DNA from: Siphonodentalium dalli
Taxonomy: Eukaryota > Mollusca > Scaphopoda > Gadilida > Siphonodentaliidae
Length of the DNA: 64,000 nt
Direction: 5' to 3'
Assembly: GCA_032622095.1 (NCBI GenBank)
Contig: CP136066.1
Span: 191,634,816 to 191,698,815, forward strand
Shown: in pieces, positions 46,639-57,804 of the stretch
Position numbering within the stretch: position 1 is the first letter of the stretch
How the letters are laid out: each line of letters opens with the position of its first letter
The notes under the pieces: model-generated
What the model was told of the DNA's origin: nothing
The model's input: the letters and a program-made list of their open reading frames with translations, nothing else
Database searches by the model: none
Made by a program: the position numbers and the translations under genes

Positions 46639-47212
46639 TCACTTTGGCTTTGTTGAAGTTTTTGTACATTGAGCCCGATCATATTTGTTGATGCCCACAG
46701 CTGCTTGAGAACTCATCAAGCGCATCTGCTCATGTGCTGCCGCAGTTCCACGACAAATGTCACTTGTTTTCGGGAGATCCAGTTTGCTCTGCGAAATAAG
46801 TATTTCTCGTGTCTTTTCATCGTGAACTCCTAGAAAAATCCTATCCATGATTAATTCTTCTTTCAATCAATCACAAAATCCACATGTTTTGGAAAGGTTT
46901 CGTAGTGTAGCGACATATTGGTCTATAGTTTCACCACTTTCTTGGTTTCTTTGATTGAATTTCATCCTCTCAAAGAAATCCTTGGTCACCCGTAGAATTT
47001 GTCTATCAAATTTTTCTATGATCAAATTTGGACCATTCTTGTCTTCAGCATCAGTAAAAGTCATAGCATTGTATATCCTTAGTGCCTATTTTCCCATTCA
47101 GTGTAGTAGTAGGGCTGTCTGATATTTAGGTTTCCGTGCATCCAGACCGGAGATAATTTGACCACATTTATTGTTTCCATAATTTCCAGTTATCTACGGC
47201 ATTATTGTCCAT
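46639..47212 (-). pseudogene. gypsy gag
   Basis: From ATG at 47212 (MDNNAVDNWKLWKQ) with several stops in the first part, then an open stretch 46867-47064 with RMKFNQRNQESGETIDQYVATL and 46639-46866 with RIFLGVHDEKTREILISQ, both typical of metazoan Ty3/gypsy capsid. A frame break separates them. Confidence 0.75.
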
Positions 47213-48870
47213 ATCTATAGTCTCTGGGAGATATGGGAGATCTCTGTGTTGCGATTTTCCGGGGTCAAAGGTCGCACAGACGAAAACATGAAACGAGAAG
47301 TTTATAGAGCGACTTTGTGTTCACCAAGCGCTCAACTTGCACAGCAGTGGGGAGAGAGTTTCTTAGTGCCACCATGCAATATTATCATTGCATGGGCACC
47401 GTGGACTAATTATTCAGATATTTGGAGACACGTTTTTATATAAACTATTTTTTATTCATTATGCATAACTCTGCCAGTAAAACAAAATAATACTACAGCA
47501 AATTAAATGTTCCAACTCGATAAAACGAAGCATATTATCACAAGGCCTATACAAAAGCAAGACACCACACCGTAGACTATTAAACTATACTTGCCGGTGT
47601 AAATTTCACTTATTTAAAACGATTCTAGAACATCTATTGTCCATAAAGACAATCCGACACGATAGCAACTCCGAAGCGGTGTTCCAAAACTCCCCCACCG
47701 AATTAGCTGTCTCCGGTGACAGACTTGAAAAGTAAACAATCGCTACAAAGGCGCATTCTATGCTCTCATGACCACTGCCATGTCATATTAGTATTGGTAC
47801 GAAGCTGGATAAATGCTAAAAAATACTAATGGTGTAATAGTTATGTAAAACATTCCTTTATCCCAACTCAATTATCGCATTTCATAGTTTCACTGATCTG
47901 TCTAATTCGTTAATTTTATTTTCACAATCAGTTTCAGTTTATTTCTCATAAACCTATACATACACAGGTATGGAGATAATAACAGTTAAATATATACAAT
48001 ATATACATAGGCATGTGAGCTTCCGGGTGACATACATGGATTACATTACATAACCTTCATCGCTACATTTATGTATAACACTGTAACATGCATATGAATA
48101 TTACTAATATATAAGCATATACAACTAAATAGATTTATTGTATATGCTTACATATACATATTTATAAATGCACACATTCACTGTTAAATTGGCTATATTC
48201 AAAACAAAATTTGTTTGTATAATTCACTGAAATTTATTATCCATGATGTTGGTAATTGATCTGTAGTTATAACAGGTTATTTTTGTTCCATGACGCGTTC
48301 GCGATATAGTCGTGAGATAGTGTCTATTAAAACAATGGTGTGGCAAATATGATAGGTTGAATCAATCATATATATCAAAGAAAATAGCCCGATTCTCCCC
48401 TGAATTCTGTCATCTTCGCTTGCAAGATATTGTTTTAAAAATTGCTATGATAACTATTTATCTTCTTTAAATATTTCTCAGCTCTAACATAGCTCTATCA
48501 TGTGGGAGAACCTTATTTACTAATATTTCCGCTGTCACGGTCTATTTTTGTGTTGAAATGGCCAGTTTGAGTAAAAAGAAATGGGTATATTTAAGCGTTT
48601 TGCATGTGCAAACCAAGAGGCATAACTCAGTGATGAAGTCTCAGGTCTACCAAGAAGCTAAATTACAGACATTTGATTACACCTACACTTTATGTCGAGA
48701 ATAGAACATCATTGATGGAACCTATATATCAAAGATAATTGCTCAGCATATATTTGCAGTACAGTACATTCTCCAATGTTGGCCAAACTTGTTGAAAATT
48801 GTGTATTGCTACCTTAGTACGGGTGCATAGACCAATCACTAAGAAAATTGAGATATTATAGAGCTACATA
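47213..48870. other. AT-rich sequence with no recognised gene
   Basis: ATACATATA-rich stretch at 47945-48180. No LTR matching the region below 41062 was recognised here, and no exon. Confidence 0.4.
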
Positions 48871-48875
48871 CAATA

Positions 48876-49112
48876 TCAAGTCCCCACTTTAGCGCCATAA
48901 AAGCCGACAATTTCCGGTCCACGCGATAGAGATGGTGTAACTTTGTAAGCGGTGTGGCAGTTGATTGATTGGTCGTCTGTTGATGTTAAATATGGTACAC
49001 ATGTACCATCGATTCGATGCGGGATTATACTGACAAGCTTGTTCGCATTTGAGGCCATTCTAAATACACATTGTTTTCCCGACACCCTACCCAAACAATC
49101 CCCCATATTCAA
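48876..49112 (-). CDS. Unassigned 78-codon ORF
   Basis: Starts just outside the 49133-49335 foldback. Composition is protein-like (mixed, four Cys), but there is no family motif, no helix pattern and no second copy to test it. Could equally be chance. Confidence 0.15.
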   Translation of the reverse strand: MNMGDCLGRVSGKQCVFRMASNANKLVSIIPHRIDGTCVPYLTSTDDQSINCHTAYKVTPSLSRGPEIVGFYGAKVGT

Positions 49113-49132
49113 AATATTTTAAACGCATCGTC

Positions 49133-49335
49133 GCTGAATCGCAGCCATATTGGATCGATCCAGCCCCGTTCCGTTTGTTTAGTGCTACGCGTCAAAGTTC
49201 TGGAGTAGCATTCCATATATGGAATTCATGAATATTCAAAAGCTCCCTATATGGAATGCTACTCCAGAACTTTGACCTGCATGTAGCACAAAAACAAACG
49301 GAACGTGGCTGGGTGGATCCAACATGGCCGAGACT
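49133..49335. mobile_element. Foldback MITE (about 200 bp)
   Basis: GTTCCGTTTGTTT...AAACAAACGGAAC and TCAAAGTTCTGGAGTAGC...GCTACTCCAGAACTTTGA pair over about 90 bases with short mismatched loops. The centre is TGAATATTCA. Confidence 0.75.
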
Positions 49336-49887
49336 CAGTGACAAGTCTTAAGGCACCCTCACATCACAGAACTGATTTCGTTTAAATCTCTCAAGGCACA
49401 CACAAGGTGAATAGAAAGTTATTAAATTTAGCTGATCAAATAGTTAATATCACCACGAGAATGCCATTATTAAACATATATCATATAAAACATATCTGCT
49501 TCTCGATTTGTAAAAAAATTACTCATTACGGCATTTGTCATAAATGTTACGCAAAGCGTTTTAAGCGTTGCAACTTACAAAGTAACATTTTCTTGTGTTT
49601 TCATAATGTTGAGCGACGTGCAAATATGTTGATGAGGAAATACGCAGCGCCCGTTATCTGACAATAATCATCATCTGTATTTTAGAGTTATCTTTCGTAG
49701 CTGCATACATATTACTGACTGCTGTTTACAGTAAATATTTACATACAATTGTTTAAAAATGCAGAATCTCGTCACTGGAAGATTAAAAAATTAAGAGCAA
49801 ATTAGTTATATTTTTCAATTCTTCTTGGAAATAATGTGGATGCATTATATTAGCTGCCCCCACCGCGAAAGCCTTGAGGTCCTTTAA

Positions 49888-50010
49888 CCCTTTCAGTGCC
49901 ACAACCGATTGTTGTATCAACCCATATTTCCTTGATCATTTTTCAAATTTATTGATTATCATAATGTGATACATTGATGGAAAGAGCTCTCAGACTTGGC
50001 ACTGAAAGGA
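49888..50010. mobile_element. TTAA-type (piggyBac-like) MITE
   Basis: TTAA (49884-49887) precedes CCCTTTCAGTGCC; the right end GGCACTGAAAGG is followed by TTGA (50011-50014), one base off TTAA. 123 bases, no ORF. CCCTTT termini with TTAA targets are piggyBac-like. Confidence 0.65.
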
Positions 50011-50188
50011 TTGAGGATAACAACACTTCCCTGTTATCCCATTGGAATGTTGATTGAAAATATATGACATATACCTATAAACATGTTCTTACTCACTGAT
50101 GGAATTTAAAGAGAAACAAACATATTTTCAATATGGCCTGCCGATGGAGCGGCATGATTGGTCAACCAGACACCCACTGGTCATCGCG

Positions 50189-50240
50189 ATAAACAATAAA
50201 AAAAAAAACCTCATGAACGTACGTGACTTCACGATAAACA
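50189..50240 (+). promoter_or_regulatory. Two forkhead-type motifs upstream of the insulin-like gene
   Basis: CGATAAACAA occurs at 50187-50196 and 50232-50241; ATAAACA fits the forkhead core RTAAAYA. Position is 30 to 90 bases before the TATA box. Functional use is inference only. Confidence 0.3.
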
Positions 50241-50270
50241 AAAATAGTCTCGTGGACGTGGGCTCAAGTG

Positions 50271-50277
50271 TATAAAA
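50271..50277 (+). promoter_or_regulatory. TATA box of the insulin-like gene
   Basis: TATAAAA about 100 bases before the start codon. A start site would be expected near 50300-50306, leaving a 5' leader of about 70 bases. Confidence 0.55.
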
Positions 50278-50371
50278 TCAGAGAGACACCGACTCCGGCC
50301 ACTATATGTTCGCCCAACAACCAGCAAACAGGAAAATATTCAGGTCAACCAATTGAAAGCTTCAAGGTTAT

Positions 50372-50585
50372 ATGATCATGGTTGTATTCTGGTTAGGTGT
50401 CATGCTGGTTGTCGGGATCCGGTTTGCTGTTTCCGGTCCGAACCGTATATGTCCTAGAGATAGCCAGGCCCACCCCAACGGCATATGTGGCAACAGACTT
50501 AATGATTATGTGAAAATGATTTGCAAAGAACATGGTGGACCATATGCTCCTACGAGCGGAAAAAGGGGCCGGGAACTTGGTGTTG
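50372..50585 (+). CDS. Insulin-related peptide precursor, first coding exon (signal, B chain, start of C peptide)
   Basis: Role by family: secreted insulin-like hormone precursor. Seen: a hydrophobic signal segment (residues 3-22, ending AVSG), then a B chain with Cys39 and Cys51 exactly 12 apart (C-x11-C), preceded by HPNGICG, and an extra Cys at residue 27, as known for molluscan insulins, which have a fourth disulfide. GKR at 63-65 is a dibasic processing site ending the B chain. The exon ends at 50585: GTGAGT follows, splitting a Gly codon after its first base, the same phase-1 C-peptide intron known in insulin genes. The ATG at 50378 has A at -3 and G at +4 and may be used instead of 50372. 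The open frame would stop at 50591 inside the intron. The A-chain exon was not found downstream on the plus strand. Confidence 0.85.
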
Positions 50586-50591
50586 GTGAGT
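50586..50591 (+). promoter_or_regulatory. Splice donor of the insulin-like exon
   Basis: GTGAGT directly after TTG; phase 1. Confidence 0.7.
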
Positions 50592-50659
50592 AATTTACAT
50601 AAATGCATGTATCGTGGAGCGTTTATTAGGGTGTATATGACTTTGAAGCATGTTTTACT

Positions 50660-50720
50660 TTAAACATATTTTATTTCTATATCAAAACAATACAAAAGGG
50701 ATTGGGGACAAGTTACAAAA
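50660..50720. repeat. Retroelement-like 3' end, copy 1
   Basis: TTAAACATATTTTATT followed by an A/T stretch, AAAAGGGATTGGGGACAAGTT. A close relative is at 54169-54225 (AAGAGGGATCGGGGCACAAG). On the minus strand this would be an element ending in an A/T-rich tail. Confidence 0.4.
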
Positions 50721-51135
50721 AGAAAAGAGTCAAAATCATATATAGGTTAAACATATTTACATTTGAGTGGGTTTTGGGGTTTGGGTGGGAGGTGCCAACA
50801 CCGATTTCGCGACTAATTTGCTTTTTGTGGCTATTCTGAAATGCGTTTGATCCGACTTCGAATCGTTTTGCCGCTGTTATATATCGATGGACGACGGACT
50901 CTTTTGAAGGCGAATTGTGTTTCTTCTATTTGAGGTATTGGGAATTCCGAAAAGTAAATCGTTGATATGTTTTCAGTCCTTCTTGCCATAAGTGAAGCAA
51001 TATTTTGGGAATTGATATTTTAATAATAGAAACGACGACGATTGTCACATATCACATATAACAGTTACTAGATGAAGCGCGTATGTGCGAATAGCACATC
51101 CGGCTGGAATTCCTAACTGGCTGGAATCCGGCATA

Positions 51136-51226
51136 CACACCACGCACCCCCCCCACAAACACACACACATACCCACCCTCATACGCGCGCACGCACGAAT
51201 ACACAATACACACACATGGTTCTGGG
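51136..51226. repeat. CA-rich microsatellite
   Basis: CCCCCCCACAAACACACACACA and further CACACA runs. Confidence 0.75.
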
Positions 51227-51306
51227 ACATCAAATGACAAAACATGTTGTTGAGTGTTGAGTCGTTTCCGACCGAAGGCCGGATAGGATGCTCGGACTGT
51301 ATTGTG

Positions 51307-51375
51307 CAAGCCCCCCCTCACCCTTCAAGCCCCTCACCCTTCAAGCCCCCTCACAATTCAAGCCCCCTCACCCTT
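51307..51375. repeat. CAAGCCCCTCACCCTT minisatellite
   Basis: Four units of about 17 to 20 bases. Confidence 0.85.
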
Positions 51376-51578
51376 TCTTTGCGTTTAGACACGAGCGCTA
51401 GTTTCTGTAAAGAAATGTTATAAGTTAAGCAATTTAGTCAATTGATGTTTTTATAAAATATTTATTTTATTTTAAATATATGTAAACATTTTGACTTTAA
51501 TATCTGACAATACATGTGGATGGTATTTAAAAAGAGAGGACATGCACATAATATACATTCATTAGATTTGTATGGTTT

Positions 51579-51599
51579 TATATATATATATATATATAT
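51579..51599. repeat. TA microsatellite
   Basis: About ten TA repeats. Confidence 0.9.
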
Positions 51600-52045
51600 T
51601 GTTTTTGGTATTATATTTTATTTTAAAATAAAATTACATATGTATATATTGGGACAGTGACAATGTGTTCTTGAAAAGTCCTCCCCCAACTCCTGAAGAA
51701 AGAACATAATTATGTGGATATATGCCCGTCCAAACTCAATGGGAGTTACGTTTACCACTTGTGAGTCTGAAATTCCCTGCACCCACCCTATAAGCTAGTT
51801 CTGGGTCGGTTTTTATGCCGGTCCCGCTTGGTGGGTGTTGTCGGATGAGTGGAATGTGTTAGATACGATCGCTTGTTTGTGTAAAGTATCGAGAAGATAA
51901 GCAATTATGTTAGTTGCTTTGAATGAGATAATTACTCAATGGCTTAAGCGTTTCCTACACCGCCCGGGGACAGTACAAAACACACACGGAGCCATCTAGG
52001 GTGTCAGCCTGCTAACCTATCTTTGGATGCTGTGTTACTCTCTTA

Positions 52046-52275
52046 AAGCAATAGGTACTCTGGTGTACCAAAACTGTTGGTACTCTGGAGTACAAAATAT
52101 CCAGGTACTGTTACTCTGGAGTACCTGTCTGGGAACCAAAACTGTTGGTACTCTGGTATACCAAAACTAGTGGTACTCTTGGATACCAAATATCGAGGTA
52201 CTGGTACCCTGGGGTATCTGTCTGGGTACCCTGGGTACCAGGTATCTAAGTACTATGTGGAGAACCTTCCTGATA
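52046..52275. repeat. Cluster of GGTACTCTGGAGTACC-type palindromes
   Basis: GGTACTCTGG(A/T)(G/A)TACC-like words appear about eight times, interleaved with CCAAAACT(G/A)TTGG and CTGTCTGGG(A/T)ACC. The ORF at 52077-52367 is made of these words. Confidence 0.75.
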
Positions 52276-52674
52276 CTCTGCAGTACCAACTATCTACATA
52301 CTCCACGGAGAATCTGGCCAGGTACCAAGCCCTCGAAATCACGAAAAATGTCCGACGGCAAATTTAACAATGTGGCATGTTAGATTCCAAATGATTTCAC
52401 GGCGTTTAAACATCGAATTAAGTACAAAACCCGATCGAGGTTATCCGAGATCATGTTAACAGTTACATGGAATCCCTTGCATAGTGCAAAATGAAATAAT
52501 CCGAATTATATTACTTTCATTACTATAGAACGTTGATCGTGCTTTTTGTACTTAATTCAAGGTTTAATACATCGAATTCAGGTTTTCCCTGACCTGTTCC
52601 CTGCACGTGGGAGTAAAATTTATCTGAATGTCTAAAATAATAGGCCAATTTCTTAATTTGTGCTTAATAATATT

Positions 52675-53700
52675 AAAGTAAACGTTATAAATCAAACATC
52701 TTAAACAGGTCTGGGTGAACCATCAATCGATCTATAATAGCACGATAAATCAAAAACTACTTTGCGATCAATCGCAAACCACTTTGCGATAAATCACAAA
52801 ACAACTTTGCAATAAATCGCAAACAATTGACCATTTATCGCAAAGATATTTCATATATGCGATTTAGTGCAAAGGTTTTCGATTTGTCACAAAGGTTTGC
52901 GATTAATCGCAGATATATTCTTATGAATTGGCACTATTGGGCTTGAACCATATAAACATAAATCAAACAACTTCAAAAGGTCTGTGTGAACCACCAATCG
53001 GTCTATAATAGCTCGATAAATCGCAAACTACTTTACAAATAAATCGCATAACAACTTTGCGATGAATCACAAACATATTTCTGATAAATCACAAACTACT
53101 TTGCGATAAATCGCAAACTACTTGGCGATTTATCACAAAGGTTTGCTATTAATCACAATGGTTTGTGATTTATCGCAGATATATTTTTATGCGTTTGCTA
53201 TAATGGGCTTGAAATGTATAAACATGAATCAGACATCTTCAACAGGTCTGGGTGAACCACCTATCCATCTATAATAGCTCAATAAATCGCAAACTACTTT
53301 ACAATAAATCGCATAACAACTTTGCGATAAATCACAAACATATTGGTGATATAAATCACAAATTACTAAGCGATAAATTACGATCTACTTGGTGATTTAT
53401 CTCAAAGATTTGCGATCAATCGCAATGATCTGTGATTTATCGCAGATATATTTTTATGTGTTGGCACTAATGGGCTTGAACCGTATAAACATTATAAATC
53501 AGACATCTTAAACAGGTCTGGGTAAACCATCTATCGATCTATAATAGAATAGTAAATCGCAAACTACTTTACGATAAATTGCATAAAAACTTTGCGATAA
53601 ATCGCAATCCTATTTGTGATAAATCACAAACTACTTGCAATAAAACGCAAATTACTTTGCGATCAAACATCTTTACGATAAATCGCAAACTGAGAATATT
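52675..53700. repeat. Satellite of about 270 bp with nested GCGATAAATCGC motifs
   Basis: The block (A)CAGGTCTGGGTGAACCA, then ATCG(A/G)TCTATAATAG, starts near 52707, 52978, 53244 and 53514 (periods 271, 266, 270). Each unit then carries 6 to 10 short near-palindromes such as CGATAAATCGCAAACTACTTT and its complement TTTGCGATTTATC, in both orientations. Confidence 0.85.
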
Positions 53701-54168
53701 CAAAATAAACATATACAAATATTCAAACAAGCAGAATTTCAATAGTTAAGAAATTTAGAATTCCTCCCTTACAATAGTGAGCACTGTGCCATGAAGACTG
53801 ATCGGTCTATTTTAGGATGTTCGCCCGATCCGGGCTATTAAATATAAATTTGTGGTTCACTCAGACCTTTCTTTATACCCATCATAAATAGCACGTTAAT
53901 AGTATGAAATTGTCAAGTTCGTACATTGTGCTATGCAAGGAAACCCAAATTATGTTACAGAACATGTTGTACGGTACAATGAGAAGACCCCACTAATGAA
54001 CTTTGGTTAATTAGAACTGACACCATGTTGTTTGCAACATACCGTTATAGCGCTTACTAATCCTCGCCGCAAGATTCTGCCACTGCGTTGAGTGTTTTGC
54101 TTATCGTACACTCTCGTGTGCTATACCGGTATACGAACAAACACTGAGTTCACACAAATATTATTTTG

Positions 54169-54225
54169 TTTAAACATATTTTATTGTAAAATAATATTAC
54201 AAGAGGGATCGGGGCACAAGTTTTA
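54169..54225. repeat. Retroelement-like 3' end, copy 2
   Basis: Relative of 50660-50720. Confidence 0.4.
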
Positions 54226-54489
54226 ACAACTTAAATCCGCCCCTCTCCCATTAACAATTTAACAAATACAACGTAGATGACGAACATAACATATATACAG
54301 GATGATGTATGGTGTGGTTGTGATTGCTGTCAGTCCTATCCTGCTTTTGAAATTTCATCTGAGGTAGTCAACATTTGTAACGCAAAGGAGGATCTCGCCT
54401 ATATTTGTCAGCGGAGGGGGCCTAATTAAAGCGTTTCGTTGATGAAATGTATGAATAAACAAAATGGAAAAGAATTTCATTGCGTCGAT

Positions 54490-54990
54490 TCGATTCTGAT
54501 TATATCCCTGTGAGTAAGGAGGAAATGTTAGATATTATAATTTGGATGTTTCGGTTAGTAAATTTAAAGTTGACTTCCTTGATATTACTTTCAGTATTAA
54601 TCATGAATTGTTTTATAACCAAGGCTTACATTTGGGCCTCTATCAAAAGCCATTTAATATATATTCTTATACTCATTTTAAGAGTGGCCATCCTGTTAGT
54701 GTATTTATTGGTATTATCAAGGCGGAATGCCATCGTTATTTTAGACACGCCTCTTGCAGGGATGATTACCAATTCTATATTAACCTTTTTCTGATTAGAC
54801 TCACTAGATGTGGCTACCATGAAATCTTTTGTTAGTAGGCATATCATTCCATATGATATCCTTTACAAGAAAGAATTTGGCTGTATACCTACCAGTACAG
54901 GGAGTACACACCTTTTAGGGGCATACCAACATGCCTCTTTGGATGCTAGTGCAGGCATATCTCCTTTAAATCCTGTTAATACTTCCTAAT
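54490..54990 (+). pseudogene. Reverse transcriptase relic, Penelope-like or related
   Basis: The frame 54542-54835 reads VDFLDITFSINHELF, then LYQKPFNIYSYTHFKSGHP, GIIKAECHRYFRHASC, LTRCGYH: the FLD(V/I)T - YRKP(T)xxYxxxxSxHP - GxIxxExxR order found after the catalytic palm in Penelope-type and related reverse transcriptases. The flanking frame continues with YDILYKKEFGCIPTSTG. No catalytic YxDD part was recognised upstream, and stops interrupt both sides. Family placement is tentative. Confidence 0.5.
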
Positions 54991-57800
54991 ATAACACGTC
55001 TCCACCTACTATTTATGTACCAGCGTATTATCTAAGTCTACTAATAACCATAAAAGGGCACGTAATTTGGTGCACCTATCTTCTAATGTTACATTTTGCC
55101 ATAAAGTCGGTACTAAACTTATCACAATTTTGCTTACTAAAAAGCGACTACATAAAAAGTTATTTCATTACTTATAATATTATTCTCTATATATATGCAG
55201 TGGCCTGTAATATGTCACACTCTAGCATACTTTAGAAATTACCAGTTATCTTTAATTTTCATGGACCCGATGGTCTATGGTATTAGTTCACATATATTAT
55301 CCTGAGGATCAACTGTTATATCTAATTGAATATTCTCTATAAAGTATCAGTTACTGAACCTTTATAACATACTTTTTTGCTTCTCACATACAGATGTCTC
55401 ACTCCTGTTGGGAAATTAATTATTTCGCAATCTTTCTAATGTCTGTAAGACATCTGTGTCATACCTGTCATCCGAAGAGTTACAGTCACTGAACCTCTCA
55501 AAGATTCTGACTGTTCCTGACATTTTACAGTGTTTTGACCAACAAAACAATGTTTATAAGTTGTTCAAAGTAAAAATGGTAGCACATTCATACATCTGTT
55601 TGTTGGTAGTCACTATAGCACATCGATTTTCGCCTCATCACTCAATTCAACGTTTTTATATATAGTCACCCGTCGAATTATTCTACACATCTCATGTCCA
55701 CAAGACATACTATATAGAAGATTCCACAAATCAATGAACCATGGGCTCAGAAAGAAAGTGTTATACAGATTGTATCATTATTATCTATTCTCAGACATAC
55801 ACTTTGACTTCTCCTGTTAATATCATCCTATCCTGCCCCTGCTATCTACATTCCATCGGTCTATTTTTAGATCTTGCTCATATTTTCTTTTAAAATTCAC
55901 GTGCCGTATCGCACGTGACATCGCGATCAGAAGATACTTTTTACCATTTTATGCCTTCCGCCAACAGCAATAATTATATTCGCTCTGAAGTGTACTGATT
56001 TCTTGTAAGTTTTTCACTGTTATCCCGTTACTTTGACACATAATTGTTAGTCATTCTACCGGTCTTTATATTGATAATTATTATGGAACTTTGAACTAAT
56101 TATTGATTGCAATTGACTTTTCTCCGATGTTCGAACTTTAAGACTGAAATTGGGATTATTCTGATTTAGCAGTAAAATGTTACTTTAGCTACTTTTTAAA
56201 CCTTTGACTATTCATGGTTTCCTTGAATGAACCACTTTATGTGTATCTGTCACCACATGTTCACATCATGTTCACTGTGATCTATATATAATCATTGTTT
56301 ACCCATATAAATCTATCATACTCAATCACACACCTTCATTTGTCGTAAAGATAAAAAACCACCTGATGCTGCATTTTAGTCGATATCACCTGGCCACATG
56401 CCAGGGGCACTTAACCGGAGTATGCTTATTCCATTTAGTGCCGAACAGCGGCGGTTCTTCGTTCAGAGGATTCGTCACAGGTTATTTGGAACTGATGATG
56501 ATATCGGTGAAATTTTGACCTTTTAACATATTACACCTCTCCTTAAGACTACATATGCATACACTTTCTCTTTCTCTCTTTCTATAACATACACATATAC
56601 TATTTAAATGCCTAATTTAGCCCTTCGGCTATAAACTTCATTCGGCCTTTTGCATACACTCCCAATTACACTGTTAGTAAAAAGCCCGTCTCTGAGACCG
56701 CGCATTGTCGGTACCTTCCTTTGACCGTTAAACACAGGGTCATGCTGTAGCATGTTCCACGGTATAAAACCGTTTAAGTAACTGACAGACTGTAACCAGT
56801 AACTGTTAGACCATTGTATTTTTTATGGTTCAACACCATTTAATTAATATCAAGACCATAAATAATAAAGGTCAGACGAAAGTATTTTTCATGGGTCAAC
56901 ACCAATTTTTTGCTCTTAATTTGCTAATTTACTGTAGAATTAGCCAGGTTCCCATGATGACAATATGATTTCCCTATAGGCATTACGATTAGTATGTGTT
57001 TGAATGGTTGAAACTAGTATTATTCGTAACTGAAAAATACATCTTAGTTCTTCTGTTACGATCATAGTTTTGATGAAATGTAAATTTTCAATGCATAATG
57101 TGATAGACAATACTTATGAAACTTTGCAGTTTGCAGAGGATCAAACTTGTTATCTGCCTCGTGGAATTTAATTTGGCAAAAAGGCCGTGCATGTGTATGT
57201 GTTCGCCTTTCACTAACTACTGTATAAATATGGCTGTAAATAAAAAATGATACTAGTAATAGCTGATAAGCCAACCCATTACTATGCAGTTACGAGTAAT
57301 ACTAATTTCAGTTGAATCTGTACATCATGACAATACAGTACCTGTCAGATGAAGTGGTATTTTTAGGCGCACCTTTATCAATTGGGATACTGAGCGCCTA
57401 ATTTAAAAAATGGCGTGATTATAGCACAATACCAAAAATCTTTCGCGCTTATTATTGCGATAATGAACGCAAAATATTGTGATACTAAGCGTGCTAAATT
57501 TCATACAGACACGATAGTGTTATATTTATATAGATCAATACTGTGCATATAGTGTACATATAGCATTTACAACTATAATTATTCATAGATCTAAAACATT
57601 GTCTCTATTTAAACAATAAACAATATTGAAGAAGCAATAATTTGATTTAAATGTCACAATTTTGAGCGCAAGATGTCGCAATAATATGTGCAAAATATTG
57701 AGATATTAAGCACAAAATATTGCAATAATATCACAAGCGACACGCTTATAAGCATTTCCACTTGCAGTATTATTGTGATATTGGGTCAAAAATAGCGTGC
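54991..57800. other. AT-rich sequence with no recognised gene
   Basis: A stem (GGCACTTAA with TTTAGTGCC) lies at about 56406-56443, and AACTGATGATGATATCGGTGAAAT at about 56493-56516 is the kind of sequence found near retroelement ends. 57360-57790 repeats AATATTG(C/T)GATA words in both orientations. The ORF 55456-55665 is unassigned. Confidence 0.4.
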
Positions 57801-57804
57801 TTAA

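Larger units (their letters stand above)
41062..47212 (-). mobile_element. Degenerate Ty3/gypsy retrotransposon
   Basis: Minus-strand order gag, CCHC knuckle, protease, reverse transcriptase, RNase H, integrase, basic C-terminus is the Ty3/gypsy order. Just after the pol stop, on the minus strand, CCTGGAGGA (41072-41063) looks like a polypurine primer, followed by TGTGATAC as the first bases of a 3' LTR. No 5' LTR or primer-binding site was found upstream of gag. Two DNA elements (41316-42006 and 44135-46020), a 50-bp triplication and several frameshifts and stops make it inactive. Confidence 0.8.

Noticed and set aside
50586-50593. Reading the insulin-like ORF through to TAA as a complete 73-residue peptide
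   Set aside because: The last codons overlap a GTGAGT donor at the position and phase expected of the C-peptide intron.
51836-51862. Insulin A-chain exon (a CC...C pattern downstream of the B-chain exon)
   Set aside because: Cys spacing is wrong, a stop follows at once and there is no acceptor. Other TGTTGT words downstream also fail.
52675-53700. CRISPR-like array
   Set aside because: Repeat words are in both orientations, vary in sequence and have no constant-length spacers; this is animal satellite DNA.
56493-56520. Hammerhead ribozyme (CTGATGA ... GAAA)
   Set aside because: The bases between the two core strands do not form a stem II, and no matching stem I or III was found.
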